From positions 1,240,001 through 1,304,000 of the forward strand of contig VSJF01000011.1 of NCBI GenBank assembly GCA_009739215.1: a DNA stretch of 64,000 nucleotides, given 5' to 3'. The notes beneath the pieces were generated by a model. The model had not been told where the DNA came from and did no database searches. It saw nothing but the letters and a program-made list of their open reading frames with translations. This stretch comes from Floccularia luteovirens (taxonomy: Eukaryota > Basidiomycota > Agaricomycetes > Agaricales > Squamanitaceae). Shown in pieces: positions 22,215 through 33,909 of this stretch; the stretch's first letter is position 1; every line of letters begins with the position of its first letter. A program made the translations under genes and the position numbers.

Positions 22215-23887
22215 TCATACAACCTCCCTACACCCACAAACGTCCTCATTTCGAGCCTTTTGACTTTCCTCATCGCTCGACACAACCGTATGCACCATGA
22301 TTGGCGCTGTAGGCCACTGGAAATTAGCAGTTGTTCTTTGAACAAATACGTCTGTGCGGTCAGTAAACTCCCGGTTGTTCAACAATGTCATGAACGAATT
22401 GCTATAACTATCCAAAGATATTAATTCACTCCACCCATTAGATATTAAGGTTAGCTTACAGTTTGCCAAGGGTATAGCCACTTTAACTGTCGCATTAATA
22501 AAAGTATTGTTGACGTAGCAGTCGAGTACTCACGGACACAAGAAATAACTCTTATCCTAAATATTTCGACATGTCAAAAAAATTTATAGTGGATACATAA
22601 TATAAACATACCGGAGGCGAGAGCCCAGGAGTCACAATAAAAATCACTTCGACAATGGCGACAAAAGCTATTATAACCAATGGTAAGTCCAGTTATTTCC
22701 CAAGTTATAACAAGACATACCAGTCAATGCATTCGTTTCAATACATAACCTAACAATCCTCGCCAAAAGACTATTTTGCATGGGGTGAAATGGAGATTCA
22801 CCCCTTTTCTTCAAAACCTTCGATACATTTCTTATATCAACAACTAGAAGCACAATGACAAGGAAAACATTATTTACCCCTATCGTCAATATCAATGCAA
22901 TGATTATATCGGCAGTAGCGCTTCCGGTGCCCCAAAGCTGTGGTAAACAATTATAATTTTCCAGTTTTAAAATAGGAAGAAAACGCACTATAGCAAAGAA
23001 TTTGGTTTTCCAATTCCAAGCTTCCAATACTCTGATTTGTATACCCTGGCCGATCCCAAGTAAGAATAAATTTCGTGACCAACTTTAATCATGCCCCACT
23101 CACAACTACTGAAGCACCGATCCCACCTGTCAGCTGGACACATGCCGCCTGTCAAAGAATGAGCGTCACTTGAATTGAATTATATACGAGACCAATATGA
23201 ACAAAACCCACTAGTATGATAACTATGCAGATTTTGTAACAACGACATATATACCATATCCTCCAGCAATACGCTCCATGCGACGTAAACGCAATGATAG
23301 CACTCATCAGCGGTGAGTCGATATTAGCAAGGTGGAACGAGCTAAGCTGGTTCATATCCCCATATCCAGATGCAAACCAGTAGAACCCATCTGCAAGCGA
23401 CATAGCAGTTTGCGCTGTCTCTAGAGCAAATAAAAAATGCACTTGTGGATAGGTTTGTATGATTACTTGACAGTTTCGGTAGACAATTGAAGAAATAAAT
23501 ACCGAGTAATTTGATCCACGGTTTATCATTTTGATAACGAATGCAATACATATCTAGGCAATTGTGAGTCTGATGAGAATACTTACTATGGCACAAGGAT
23601 CAAAAAGTCTTACAGTACTGGACAACCAACGCGCCATAGAACAATGAGTTGAGGTTAATGCCGATTAACTGGTATAATTATATTAAAATCCATACGTCAC
23701 TAGAACATGGTTCAAGTGACTCACAGGTGGACCAGCACTGAACGAGGAGTACTATTATGAGTAAACTGAAGGGACCAAAAGTTGAGGCAGCATACATTAT
23801 TGCAATGTTAATGGGAACAGGTGGGACCTCCATCTTGCTATATCTTTCTGACTCGGAAAGGTCTTGATTTTGTTGAAATCGAAACAT
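22215..23887 (-). CDS. DUF6534 seven-helix membrane protein
   Basis: About ten short exons on the minus strand. Spliced pieces read MEVPPVPINIAIMYAASTFG (second Met, 23833), LNSLFYGALVVQYYMYC, NDKPWIKLLVHFLFALETAQ, TAMSLADGFYWFASGYGDMN, SPLMSAIIAFTSHGAYCWRI, AACVQLTGGIGASVVG, LWGTGSATADIIIALILTIG, IVRLCIETNALTAFVAIVEV and GYTLGKLYSNSFMTLLNNRE. These are the landmarks of the DUF6534 integral membrane family that is abundant in Agaricomycetes and of unknown role. About seven hydrophobic helices are expected. The first intron is unresolved: no donor gives a clean join in the first helix (near 23750), so the N-terminus may be wrong. The acceptor before GYTLGKLYSN must be the AAAG rather than the upstream CAG, otherwise a stop appears. 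Confidence 0.75.
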
Positions 23888-24156
23888 CTTTACAACGGTT
23901 TAAAAGGCCTGTCAACACCACAACAACCACACTAACAAGTATCTTTGATGCGAAGATGGTACAGCTGATTATTATGATGGAGAAGTTCTAGATATGATCC
24001 TCATCACTTCTAGCTCTGACCTTTCTGTTATCACCTAGCACACTGAGCCATCGACTCAGAAACTAAGTGATCAGGAACTAACGAAATCGTCACTGTCAAC
24101 GGGTCTTGAGCTAGGTCTGGTTCTGCAAAAATTAATTTTTAGGACATCGGAGGATA

Positions 24157-24528
24157 AAGCATCCATGGTTCCCGCCCGCCCTCCCTCCCTCCCTCTTTCC
24201 CTCTCTCTCTCTCTCTCTTCTTCTTCCTCTCTATATATGTCCATATACTCCGAGACCTCGCATCTAAATATCTCTCATTTTCTCAACCCATCCGTTTCAC
24301 TTTCAATAACCATTCAAGTATCCTACATTACTAATGTACAAATAATTAAATACCCAAAGCATCGCCTGATACCCTAGGCACTAGCTAAACACCAACCCAC
24401 GTAGAGCAAAACAACCACACAACACACAGTCACTTAGAACTAGACACAAAGCACGTAATGATCTACATAGGGCGACGCCCCAACGATCAATACAAGGATT
24501 CAAAAAAAAAAAAAAAAAGCATCCATGA
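24157..24528 (+). mobile_element. Non-LTR retroposed insertion with poly-A tail and target-site duplication
   Basis: The 12-mer AAAGCATCCATG occurs at 24157-24168 and again at 24517-24528. The second copy directly follows a run of about 16-18 A. The 348 bases between start with CCCT/CT-rich DNA and end in the A-run. Target-site duplication plus poly-A is the hallmark of LINE-type target-primed reverse transcription. The body has no reverse transcriptase and I see no clear tRNA-like A and B boxes. It may be a SINE, a truncated LINE or a retroposed transcript. The leading A residues of the duplication are ambiguous with the tail. Confidence 0.7.
24181..24232 (+). repeat. Pyrimidine-rich simple repeat (CCCT)n/(CT)n/(CTT)n
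   Basis: Tandem CCCT, CT and CTT units at the 5' end of the retroposed insertion. Low-complexity DNA; the open frame through it is not a gene. Confidence 0.85.
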
Positions 24529-25877
24529 TGGAGAAACATCATCAACTGGTACCACAGGAACCACATCCCGAGCGCTAAGAAAAGACGGATCATTCCAAGA
24601 TCGAAGTTCAGAAGACTTGAAGAACAAAGAGATATATTTTTTCAATCATGACAGAGGTGAACACTAACGTGTGTGGCGTTAAGCAAGATCAGATTCTGTA
24701 TTCCCGATACTAGTTGTGCGATCCATCCTTGGGACCCGATCCAGAAGAATAAATCAGAGAAGCTTCACTGAATGCAGAAGCCGTGCGAATATATGAATTT
24801 AATATATCAGAAATCATAATGATGAACGTAAATAATCGTCCACATTGGACTCATGCTATGTCTCATATATCAGAAACTAGGAGCGCATCACATCATATAA
24901 AGTGTAGTCATTTGTTATTCAAATCTGGGATTAAGAAGGAGCAAATGACAATATTGAATCATTGTTATCATCCTAAATTTAGCCTAAGAAATAGCTCCTG
25001 TAGCAAGATGTTAACGACATGTTACGGTCACCGATAGATTAGATACTTACAGGCATAATAGAAGCTAGTTCTCTGATGTATGAGTCAGTAAAGAAGCAAA
25101 CATAAATATAACTTGAATACTGGACACAATTGCTTTAATTTTGTATAGTAACTATTTGTGCCAAAAACATGGTCCATGCTAGTTGTCGAATTGGCTCAAA
25201 AGCTCGATTATAGCACTGCCGAAATATCAAAGTTGTAACACAGTGACAAAAGGTAGTCGGTAGCCCTTTGAATTAGGTTATAACCTACCCACGCAAGGAG
25301 TTCCCATCTCAAGTTCTTAGCTTCCTGTTACCCTGATTCAGCCCCTTTGTATTCTGATCAGGCAATGAGAAGAACCCTCCTGCGATGAAAGAGTTCCACC
25401 CACCAAGCCCCCTATGCGTTTGATCTGTGTTTCATGGAAAGTAGACACATGACTGCCTCACACACCAGGACCCCTAATCCGCAGCGATGACAGGATCAGT
25501 GCGGAAAATGTTTGGGTAGCAGAGACGACTGGAGGTGGTACATACTTAATACATTATTATTTAATAAGGGCCTTAAGGCCGTCCTTTCCAAATGGCAGAA
25601 TCCGCTACTTTTTTTCTGTCAACGTTTAGTTTGAATTTGATTTAAGTAAAAACGAATTTATTGTAAAACAAGTATTTCAAGCCGAAGTTTCAAATACAAA
25701 CTGAAGTATAAAATACAAAAATGCCAGTATTGTATATACTGTGTTTGATAGGGTTTCTAGCATCCAATTCTGACGATGGGGGAGATGATCCAACGACTTA
25801 CGTAGCGGGAATGTTATCATTGTATTGCATTTTCAATTGAAAACTTTGCAAGCTAAGTACATACTTACATACGACAA

Positions 25878-27525
25878 CTACCACTCCAACAACCCTCCAT
25901 CCGCGGAGCTCCTCCATTCGGGGTTGGACCATGGCTCACACTCGGCGACGAAGCGCTTGGACATCTCGCGGACTTTAATTTCATCTATCTCTATACCTAG
26001 CCCTGGAGCTATAACGGCAATAGGGGGTGGATTTTACCTTGAACATATTAATATTGGAAAACGTACCTGTTAATGCTTTAATGTACCCATCGCGTGGCTC
26101 AATTACGTCTGGGTTCATGAGATAGGTATGTAAATCAGCGCTGAGGCCCGCTGGAGTATTCATTGTTTCCTTGTTGTAGTGTATCTTTTTTCATGATACA
26201 TTCAGAAGAGAGGAAATAAAGATATAGAAAGGGGACTAGCAGGTTAACGTACCTCTTTACTCATTTCTTGTATAAAGACTTCATCATGGTAAACATAAAA
26301 CTACGAAGAAAGATAGGAACACCTACAATTCGGGACTGCGAGTCCAACTTGAATACAAGCAGCGAGTGCGATGGGACCAATAGGACAATGGGGAGCAAAG
26401 GCAACATCATAAGTTTCTGCCATAGAGGCGATACGATGGAGTTCACTGATACCACCACAATGGGATACCTACAGATGAGGTTATGAGTGAGAGTAAAATA
26501 GATCGGGGAAAAGAGAATACATCTGGTTGTATTATATCAACCGCACGAGATTCAAGCACCGGTCGAAAATCTGCACGTGTATAAAGTCTTTCTCCAAGCG
26601 CAATGGGTGTAGATACTGCTCTTGCCAAATCTGCGATCTCCAGTGGTTGTGTAAGGAAGTAGTGGTTCTACAAGTTCCAACATAAACGGTGTGACAATGT
26701 CACCAGTACATTAAACATACCTTCAATGAATAATGGCCCTTCGGGTTCTAAAAGTCGGGCAAGTTGACGTGCCATTCCTTTATGCAGACGACCATGAAAA
26801 TCGACCGCAACATCCATTCCAACTGCTTTGACCGCTCGTACGCGTTCAACGACTTCTTGCAGAACTCTCGACGAGTCAATCCATTCAGTTTCACCTGATC
26901 ATGTGTAATTCGAACCAGATATCAATGGTGAAGTTCATGGAATTACCAGTTCCGTTCATTTTCACAGCAGTGAAACCTTGGCTTTTCCTCATTTCCTGCA
27001 GCAGAGGCGACATCATGCGGGTTGTCTCCTCCGATCCAACCATAAACCTTCACACGATCCCGTACCCGTCCACCAAGCAGTTGCCAGATCGGCACACCTA
27101 GTTTCTTTCCTTTAATATCCCAAAGAGCAATATCAAGCCCAGAGAGAGCGCTCTATGCGTAGATGTAGGCGTGTGTTAGTAGATAATCTCATTTGTACTG
27201 GTGCACACAGATGGATACCATCAGAACCGGCCCACCACGATAGAACCGGCTCCGGTACGCAGTTTGCCAAATATCTTGTATACGATCGGCGTCGCTCCCA
27301 ACGAACCTAGTACGTAACGCCTGAAGAGCACCAAGTATGGCATCTGCGTGGCCTTCCAGGGTAGATTCGCCCCATCCTACAAGTCCATCGCTTGTAGCTA
27401 CCCGTACGAAAACCCAGCGTGGGGGCAGATTGAAGCTCTGGTTTCACTTGTAATGTGAAGGGTAAGATTTAAGATATGTAAGTACTTGCCTCGATTTGAG
27501 TGATGATACTTTGGGATTGTGTCAT
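25878..27525 (-). CDS. Enolase-superfamily sugar-acid dehydratase (D-galactonate dehydratase-like), frame interrupted twice
   Basis: Multi-exon gene from ATG 27525 to the TAG ending at 25878. Spliced reading: [147 protein letters not shown], and a C-terminal PGLGIEIDE. Lys of VKMNG, Asp of DFHGR, Glu of EEPLL, Glu of GERLY and His of APHCP match catalytic or metal sites of mandelate racemase-type dehydratases. Two single surplus bases (CC at 26995-26996 and AA at 26653-26654, plus-strand view) break the frame. Both are homopolymer +1 events, so assembly error is as likely as inactivation. The first intron has a GC donor (AG|GCAAGT). Confidence 0.8.
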
Positions 27526-27599
27526 GGCAAGCAGTATGTAACACTCGTCACGTATATGTGACCACGTATACGCTCTCTTCACGACCACAACCTTTCCAA
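27526..27599. promoter_or_regulatory. 74-base divergent promoter (dehydratase / p24)
   Basis: Only 74 bases separate the two divergent start codons. The spacer holds two near-identical CACGTATA(T/C)GTG-like stretches close to 27549-27572, which could be a shared binding site. No TATA box is visible. Confidence 0.45.
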
Positions 27600-28471
27600 A
27601 TGTCCCGCACTCTCTCTCCCTTCTTCATTTTATCTTTTCTCATCCTTCTCCTCAATCCACTACATTCATATGCAATAAAATTTTCTCTCCCAGCATACCG
27701 GTACCCACCCTCAAAATGCATCTGGAACTCTGCACACCCCAACGCTCTGGTCATTGTTACAGCAAATGTCGGTCCAGGAGATAATCAACGTGTTGATGTA
27801 GACATTGTCGACTCTAGCCCACAGAAGAATATATACCTTAGTAAGAGGGATATCAGTGGAGAGTCACGTCTTGCTATTACCTCACATAGTGAGGGTGAGG
27901 TTGGTGTATGTTTCAAGAACCATATTACAGCTGGTAAGTGGAAAATCTTGCCTCTTTTTCCCCCTTTTCTGTTGCTCAAATTTACTGGGCTCGCAGGTAC
28001 ATCAAACGGAGAAGCTGGAAATATCAGCCGTATCATTGACCTGGATGTTGACATTGGTGCAGACGCTGTGGACTACAAGTACGTTACTACATCCTTTTAT
28101 TCATTCAAACTCACTGATTTATTTATCTCTACGTTCTGTGTGTCCACAGTGCTATCGCCAATCAAGAATCACTCTCTGGACTCGACACCGAAATGCGCAA
28201 GCTTGAAGGCATTGTAAAAGAGATAGTCGAAGAGATGAACTACCTAAAAAAGCGTGAAGAGCGCTTCACAAATACTAATAGTGGGTGTAAATCTATTCAA
28301 TTTTGAGCGCTTGCTGACTAGTATCCTACCCCTTTATTATATTATATAGCTTCTACAAATCAACGCGTACAAAACTTTGCTTGGTTCACAATTCTATCAC
28401 TTGCAGGTCTTGGGGTATGGCAGGTGTTCCATCTGCGTGCTTTCTTCAAACGAAAGTATCTCATTGATTAA
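27600..28471 (+). CDS. p24/emp24 family ER-Golgi cargo receptor (Erv25-like)
   Basis: Four exons: 27600-27933, 27997-28078, 28150-28280, 28350-28471; 669 bases, 222 aa. A signal peptide (FFILSFLILLLNPLHSYA) is followed by a GOLD domain with paired cysteines (PSKCIWNSAH and VGVCFKN), a coiled-coil stem (DTEMRKLEGIVKEIVEEMNY), one transmembrane helix (FAWFTILSLAGLGVWQVFHL) and a short basic cytoplasmic tail, RAFFKRKYLID. The FF and lysines of the tail fit COPII/COPI sorting. p24 proteins form hetero-oligomers in COPI/COPII vesicles and select GPI-anchored and other cargo. An upstream in-frame ATG at 27519 would precede the signal peptide and is not preferred. Confidence 0.9.
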
Positions 28472-28864
28472 TCTTATTAAATTACATCGGGAGTATTGCT
28501 TTGCCCTTGCAGATGGTCATGGTCGTTTGTGGGGACGTGATGTGGTTGTGTCGGGTATGTTATTCTACTCTAAATCAACAGCTTTGTTGCATTTCATGTA
28601 TACAAATATACCTTCTATACACAAACTATTCGCATGATTTACCTGTGGTTCAACTGAATTTTTATAAGGATTTTCAACGTCGTCAATGTTGGTTTCAGGT
28701 TCGTCAACATAAATGATATCTTCCTGTAATCTCTTTGTGCACAACAAAAGAGAGTTGCATTAGGACTGTAATTGACAATTGACCCTCCAATAGTTAAGAG
28801 GTGTGTTCCGATCTTAACTTTCTCATACTTGGAATTGAGCCATCTTCTTCAAGATAGAGATATG

Positions 28865-28960
28865 GAACGGTGTTCGAGGAGCTCTTGGGCGGCTTATGGT
28901 ACAATTTGGCCAGCGAGAGAACCCAAAATCGAGAGTAGAGAGTAGGTTGATAACGCTGTC
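28865..28960 (-). pseudogene. Hydrophobin exon-2-like relic
   Basis: On the minus strand this reads roughly VINLLST...SLAGQIV. It matches the second exon of the array hydrophobins ([19 protein letters not shown]) and the relic at 37230-37545. Small indels disrupt the frame. Confidence 0.55.
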
Positions 28961-29330
28961 GTTGGCCTATGATATGAAATATCATCAGTCGAAATGGATT
29001 GCATCAGGCTGGTATACTCGATTATCTACCTTCCAACAGCAGCCAAGTTCTGAAAGAGGTATGTTCTGATTCTCATTACTTTAAATTTGGAATTGATTTC
29101 CTAACAAAGTTATGGAACAACAGTCAGCGGAGTTGAGACCATAAACATGGTGATTGTACTCCGTAATCAAGCCTATACAATGTTTCCAAGTACCCTTCAC
29201 TTCACGTTTGGCAGGAAATATCCCTTCATATATTCAACTTGCAAGATCAACTTCCATCTGAACTTGAGTAGATTGACAGCGCTGCTATTGGCCCAGGTGG
29301 AATACCATCAGTCGAAATGGAACATTTGAA

Positions 29331-29510
29331 TGCTGTAAGGGGTCGTAGCATTGCGCACTACCAATGTTGCACTGGAAAGATGGATCATCCCGGATAATAG
29401 TACTGGAGGGAAAAAATAGAGGATGAATAGTGAGGCAATGCGACCAAAATTTGTGGTTGTTTCGGTTCTTACTATTGGTGAGTCTGTAGTTTGAATAGTA
29501 TATATGTGTA
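29331..29510 (-). pseudogene. Decayed divergent hydrophobin 1
   Basis: Minus-strand relic of a hydrophobin first exon: a run equivalent to C-NIGSAQ-CY-DPLQ stands where live genes have [13 protein letters not shown]. Upstream is a damaged signal-peptide region and the CTCACCA(A/G)TAGTAAGAA leader motif that live genes also carry. Start codon and reading frame are lost. It points away from hydrophobin copy 1. Confidence 0.7.
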
Positions 29511-30550
29511 CTAAAGCCGCAATGTGTAAGCTCACGCCATATGAATCCTGGCATCCCTTGAGACCGACAATTTAACAAAATGGGTAGCTCATGGAAAACA
29601 TTTACAACATCAATAATGTGTCGGTACACACAATGTCCGCCCACAAAGATGGATCCATAATGAACTCGGATATATTTTGGTTTCCAGTTATACATTCATA
29701 CCCAAAAGGTGTCGAAAAGAAGCTGCCTGAGTGTAGGATAAGACACCGGCAGTGGACTTGGAATGATCAACCTGTGAGTAAGTGCGCTGCCGAATAACCA
29801 CACGCGTAAAAACTAAAGAGTGCTTCATTGACCGAATAGGCAATATTATAACGATCATCCCGGTTTTCATATCTCATAATTCACTGTTTAGAACTGAGGA
29901 GACATTCACGCTTTATGATTTTGCGATAAAATGCAGTGACTGGGCACAACGTCAGTTCTGGTTGATTTGACATTAGAACGAATGGTCTTAGGGTCGGCGT
30001 ACATATCTTCCATCTTTAATAGCCGGGACTATTCAATAACGGTTGATCAACCTCAGGTGAATTTATCAGTGGGGGTGGAGGACCCATCCTGTCATTGTTT
30101 AATCACTTGTAGCGCTTAATCTCCGGAGTCTTGTTGCTGATTGTATATTTTATCGGATCATTTTATCAAATTAAGTGTCTTTGCCTTCATTTGATTGACA
30201 CTTTCTGATTATAATCACGCCTGTCGGCTATTTTGTATTGACCCATACCCAAGGATTTCAAACGTTTTCAGGATTTCTGAAAGATGTACTATGCCCAGTG
30301 ACAATGACTGCGGGATTAAACAGATTAAACAGCTTCTACGCGACATCGTACCACAAACTATTCTATCACGGAAAGTGGCAGGTCAAGAGAACTAATCTCG
30401 CAACCCTTCACGATTACAAGAAATTATGCACCCCATCTGGTTATGCGGTGGCATTCGTCCAAGTCTTGGAAGTCTTGTCAACACAACGTGGATGTAGAAA
30501 TCCATATTGTACCGCTTGTTGTACCGTTGTAAATTCAAAGCCCATGGTGG

Positions 30551-30557
30551 TATAAAA
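30551..30557 (+). promoter_or_regulatory. TATA box of hydrophobin 1
   Basis: TATAAAA preceded by CCCATGGTGG, 82 bases before the ATG; the same block stands in front of the other array genes. Confidence 0.8.
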
Positions 30558-30632
30558 CCCTCCCAGACATATCCTCAAACTTCAGTTCAAAACTACCCAT
30601 CACAGGTACTCACAAGAATTACAATCATCACA

Positions 30633-31171
30633 ATGTTCGCTCGTATCACCTCATTCGCTATCTTCTTGTTCTTTGCTCTTCCTATCCTTGCAGCGGCCAG
30701 CGCTATTCCCCGTGACGATGATGATGCTCCCCCTCCCCCTCCACCTCCCACCTCTTCTTGCAGCACTGGTTCTGTAAACTGCTGCAACTCCTTACAGGAT
30801 GTGAGTTAATATAATCATTTGCTGAATCGTATAACTTTAATTAATAACTTATATTCTAGTCCACGAGCAGTCTCGTCGGCCTTCTCTCCGGTCTTCTTGG
30901 TATTGTTCTTGGCCCTATTACCGGCCAGGTTGGCTGTTAGTGTTTCTACATGCAAATCAAACGTTGAGAAGCTCAACTTGACATTAAACACAGTGACCTG
31001 CAGCCCGCTCCTCCTCGGTAGCACTAACTGGTAAATTTCTTTATGTAAATTGTTTTGTGACCGCAGATTGACTTCAAAACAAACAGCGCAAACCAAGTAG
31101 CTTGCTGCACTGGTAACACATTCAACGGGTTGATCACCCTCGGCTGCAGTCCCCTCAACATCGGGCTTTGA
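30633..31171 (+). CDS. Class I hydrophobin, array copy 1
   Basis: Four exons: 30633-30800, 30860-30935, 30994-31030, 31087-31171; 366 bases, 121 aa. Signal peptide [20 protein letters not shown], then a linker with four Asp and seven Pro, the longest of the eight copies. The eight cysteines fit class I spacing: C-x6-CC ... C-x9-C-x5-CC-x12-C, read in [28 protein letters not shown] and the C-terminal GCSPLNIGL. Hydrophobins are secreted, self-assemble at air-water interfaces and coat aerial hyphae and fruit bodies. The exon 2 core [19 protein letters not shown] groups it with copies 2 and 4. Confidence 0.95.
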
Positions 31172-33295
31172 ATGGAGTAGGGGGTCATATCATATAGTGC
31201 CTAGAAGTGTATGAGAAATACGAGGATTCCGATCATGAAGGAACAGCAGCAGTAGTAGTATTTCGTCTTTAGGCATGTTTCCAACAAAAGATCCAATTAT
31301 AATATAAAAGTCGTTCTGGTGTTCAAACACGTAGCTGGCAGGGGACCCTAGCATCTCTGTTAAAGTCTGCAATAATGGGGAATTATACACTTTCCTCCCG
31401 GTATCTTGTGAGGGTTCAAATGTTCTTCTAACTGAATCATAATGTATAATCAAACTATCCTTGTTATCCACATGATGTAGAAGGAATTGAAATACAACAA
31501 ATACTTAAGATGGTCATTTGTGTGGACATGCAGGTTCGTCAACAGAAATGATATCGTCTTCCTCATAATCCCTGTCTATACAATGAAAAAGAGTTGCATT
31601 AGGAATGGTAGCGGGTAACGCTGCTGTTGGCCTATAATATGGAATATCATCAGTTGAAATGGATTGCGGGCTTGTATACTCGAATATTGACCCTCCAACA
31701 ACAGCCAAGTTCTGAGGGAGGTATGTTCTGATCCTTATTATTTTAAACTTGGAATTCATTTCCTAACAAAGTTATGGAACAACGGTTGGGGGAGTTGAGA
31801 CCATAAACGTGGTGACTGTAGTACTCCGTAATCAAACCTAGTGTACAATGTTGCCAAGTACCCTTCACCCCCTGTTCGGTGGGAAATATCCCTTCATATA
31901 TTCAACAGTTGCTGATCAGCTTGCAAGATTAACGGATGTAATTTCCCGCTTGGGTTTAAATTATTATGAGGTGAACACCAGCCCGCCTTGATTACTAGAC
32001 CGGACTTTAGTAGGTCGACAGCGCTGCTGTTGGTCTAGATGGAATAGCATCAGTCGAAACGGAACATTTAATTGCTGTCAAGAATCACAGCATTGCACAT
32101 GGCACTATCGACGCTGCAACGGAAAGATGGGTCATCCTGGGTAATAGCACTGGCTATTGCAAGGAGAGGGCGAACAGTGAGTTAACGCGACCAAAAATTT
32201 TGGTGGTTGTTTCGTTTCTTACTCTTGTTGAGTCTGTAGTTTGAATTGAGTGTATATGTGTACTAAAGCCGCAATGTATAAACTCGCACTATATGATTCC
32301 TGGCATCCCTTGAGACCGACAATTCAACTAAATGGGTAGCTCATGGAAAACACTTATAACATCAATAATGTGTCGTTACACACAATGTCCGCCCACAAAG
32401 ATTGATCCATAATGAACTCGAGTATATTTCTTAGCTATACATTCATACCCCTTGAAAGGTGTCGAAAAGAAGCTGCCTGAGTGTACCGGCAGTGGACTTG
32501 GAATGTTTAATCTGTGAGGAACAGCGCTGCCGAATAAACGCACACGCGTAAAAACTAAAGAGCGCTTCATTTACCGAACAGACAGATGGTGATTGTCCTG
32601 GCCTTTCTATCTCATAATTCACTGTTTAGAATTGAGGAGTCATTCACGCTTCATGATTTTCAATGCAATAAATGCGACTAGGCTTCGGCCTATACACAAG
32701 CAACCTCACGTTCTGACTGATTTGACATTAAAACAAATAACCTTAAGGCCGACGTACGCACCTTCCATCTTTAATAGCCGAAACCATTCAATAACGGTTG
32801 ATCAGCCTCAGGTGAATATATCAGTGTGGAACGGAGGACCCATCCTGTCACTGATTAATTACTTATAGCGTTTAATCTCCGGAGTCTCATTGATTCTATC
32901 GGATCATTTTATCGGATCAAGTGTCTTTGCCTTCATTTGATTGACACTTGCTGACCATAATCACGTCTATTGTCACTGGATGTGCTACATATTTCAGAAA
33001 TCCTGGAAAGTTTTGAAATGCTTGAGTATAGGTCAATACAAAATAGCCGACAACTGCGGGTTTTCACAGATTAAACAGCTTCTACGCGACATCGTACCAC
33101 AAGCTTTTCTATTACAGAAAGTGGAAGGTCAAGAGAACTGGTCTCGCAACCCTTCATGATACAAGAAATTGTGAACCCCATCTAGTTATGTGGTGGCATT
33201 TCACCCAAGTCTTGGAAGTCTTGTCAACACAACGTGGACGCCAAAATCCATATCGTACCGCTTGCTGTAACCCATTAATTCAACGGCCATGGTGG
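31172..33295. repeat. Hydrophobin-array spacer 2
   Basis: Repeat-unit DNA between copies 1 and 2. It contains the 3' flank (GGGGTCATATCATATAGTGC motif, shared with copies 2-4), a decayed divergent hydrophobin at 32071-32260 and the shared 1.1 kb upstream block. No intact gene. Confidence 0.7.
32071..32260 (-). pseudogene. Decayed divergent hydrophobin 2
   Basis: The minus strand reads ASAITQDDPSFRCSVDSAMC followed by N, equivalent to the AxAIPRDDP...CSTGSVNCC part of live copies; the second Cys pair is lost. The start codon region is deleted. Confidence 0.7.
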
Positions 33296-33302
33296 TATAA
33301 AA
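33296..33302 (+). promoter_or_regulatory. TATA box of hydrophobin 2
   Basis: TATAAAA after GGCCATGGTGG, 82 bases before the ATG. Confidence 0.8.
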
Positions 33303-33377
33303 CCCACTCAGACATATCCTCAAACTTCAGTTCAAAACTACCCATCACAGGTACTCACAAGAATTACAATCATCACA

Positions 33378-33909
33378 ATGTTCGCTCGTATCACCTCATT
33401 CGCTATCTTCTTGTTCTTTGCTCTTCCTCTCCTTGCAGCGGCCAGCGCTATTCCCCGTGACGATGACGATGCTCCTCCCCCTCCCACCACTTCTTGCAGC
33501 ACTGGTTCTGTAAATTGCTGCAACTCCTTACAGAGTGTGAGTTGATATAATCATTTGCTGAATCGTTGACTCTCATCAACAGTTCATATTCTAGGCCTCG
33601 AGCCCTGTCGTTGGCCTTCTCTCCGGCCTCCTTGGTATTGTCCTTGGCCCTATTACCGGCCAGGTTGGCTGTTAGTATTTCTACATTCAAATCAAACATT
33701 TGAAGTGCTCAACTTGAGAATAAAACAGTGACCTGCAGCCCGATCCTCCTCGGTAGCACTAACTGGTAAATTTCTTTATGTGTATACTTCGTTAGGGCCA
33801 CTGATTGATTTTGAAAAAAAAAAGCGCAAACCAAGTAGCTTGCTGCACTGGTAACACATTCAACGGGTTGATCACCCTTGGCTGCAACCCACTCAATATC
33901 GGGCTTTGA
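33378..33909 (+). CDS. Class I hydrophobin, array copy 2
   Basis: Four exons: 33378-33536, 33595-33670, 33729-33765, 33825-33909; 357 bases, 118 aa. It differs from copy 1 mainly by a shorter proline run in the linker ([14 protein letters not shown]), a LQS|ASSPVV junction instead of LQD|STSSLV, and an Ile in [12 protein letters not shown]. All eight cysteines and the signal peptide are kept. The last intron ends in a plain AAAG after a run of A, weaker than the CAG of the other copies. Confidence 0.94.

Larger units (their letters stand above)
23888..25877. other. Intergenic, 2 kb, holding a retroposed insertion
   Basis: Apart from the insertion at 24169-24516 no feature is recognised. The stretch is AT-rich and its open frames are short. 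Confidence 0.5.
28472..30550. repeat. Hydrophobin-array spacer 1 (upstream of copy 1)
   Basis: Non-coding DNA made of segments that recur in the other array spacers. Examples are the AGCGCTTAATCTCCGGAGTC block near 30111, the GCCGGGACTATTCAATAACG block near 30021 and a TTTGCCTTCATTTGATTGAC block near 30180. It also holds relics of a divergent hydrophobin (see pseudogene entries). The open frames in it are not genes. Confidence 0.7.

Noticed and set aside
23714..23757. A 29-base intron in the first helix of the DUF6534 gene
   Set aside because: Too short for a spliceosomal intron and the downstream phase would not match.
24165..24377. 70-codon frame starting in CT repeats
   Set aside because: Its first part is a translated simple repeat inside a retroposed insertion.
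28377..30555. Multiple 60-136 codon frames in array spacers
   Set aside because: The same segments recur with broken frames in other spacers; they are non-coding repeats or relic exons.
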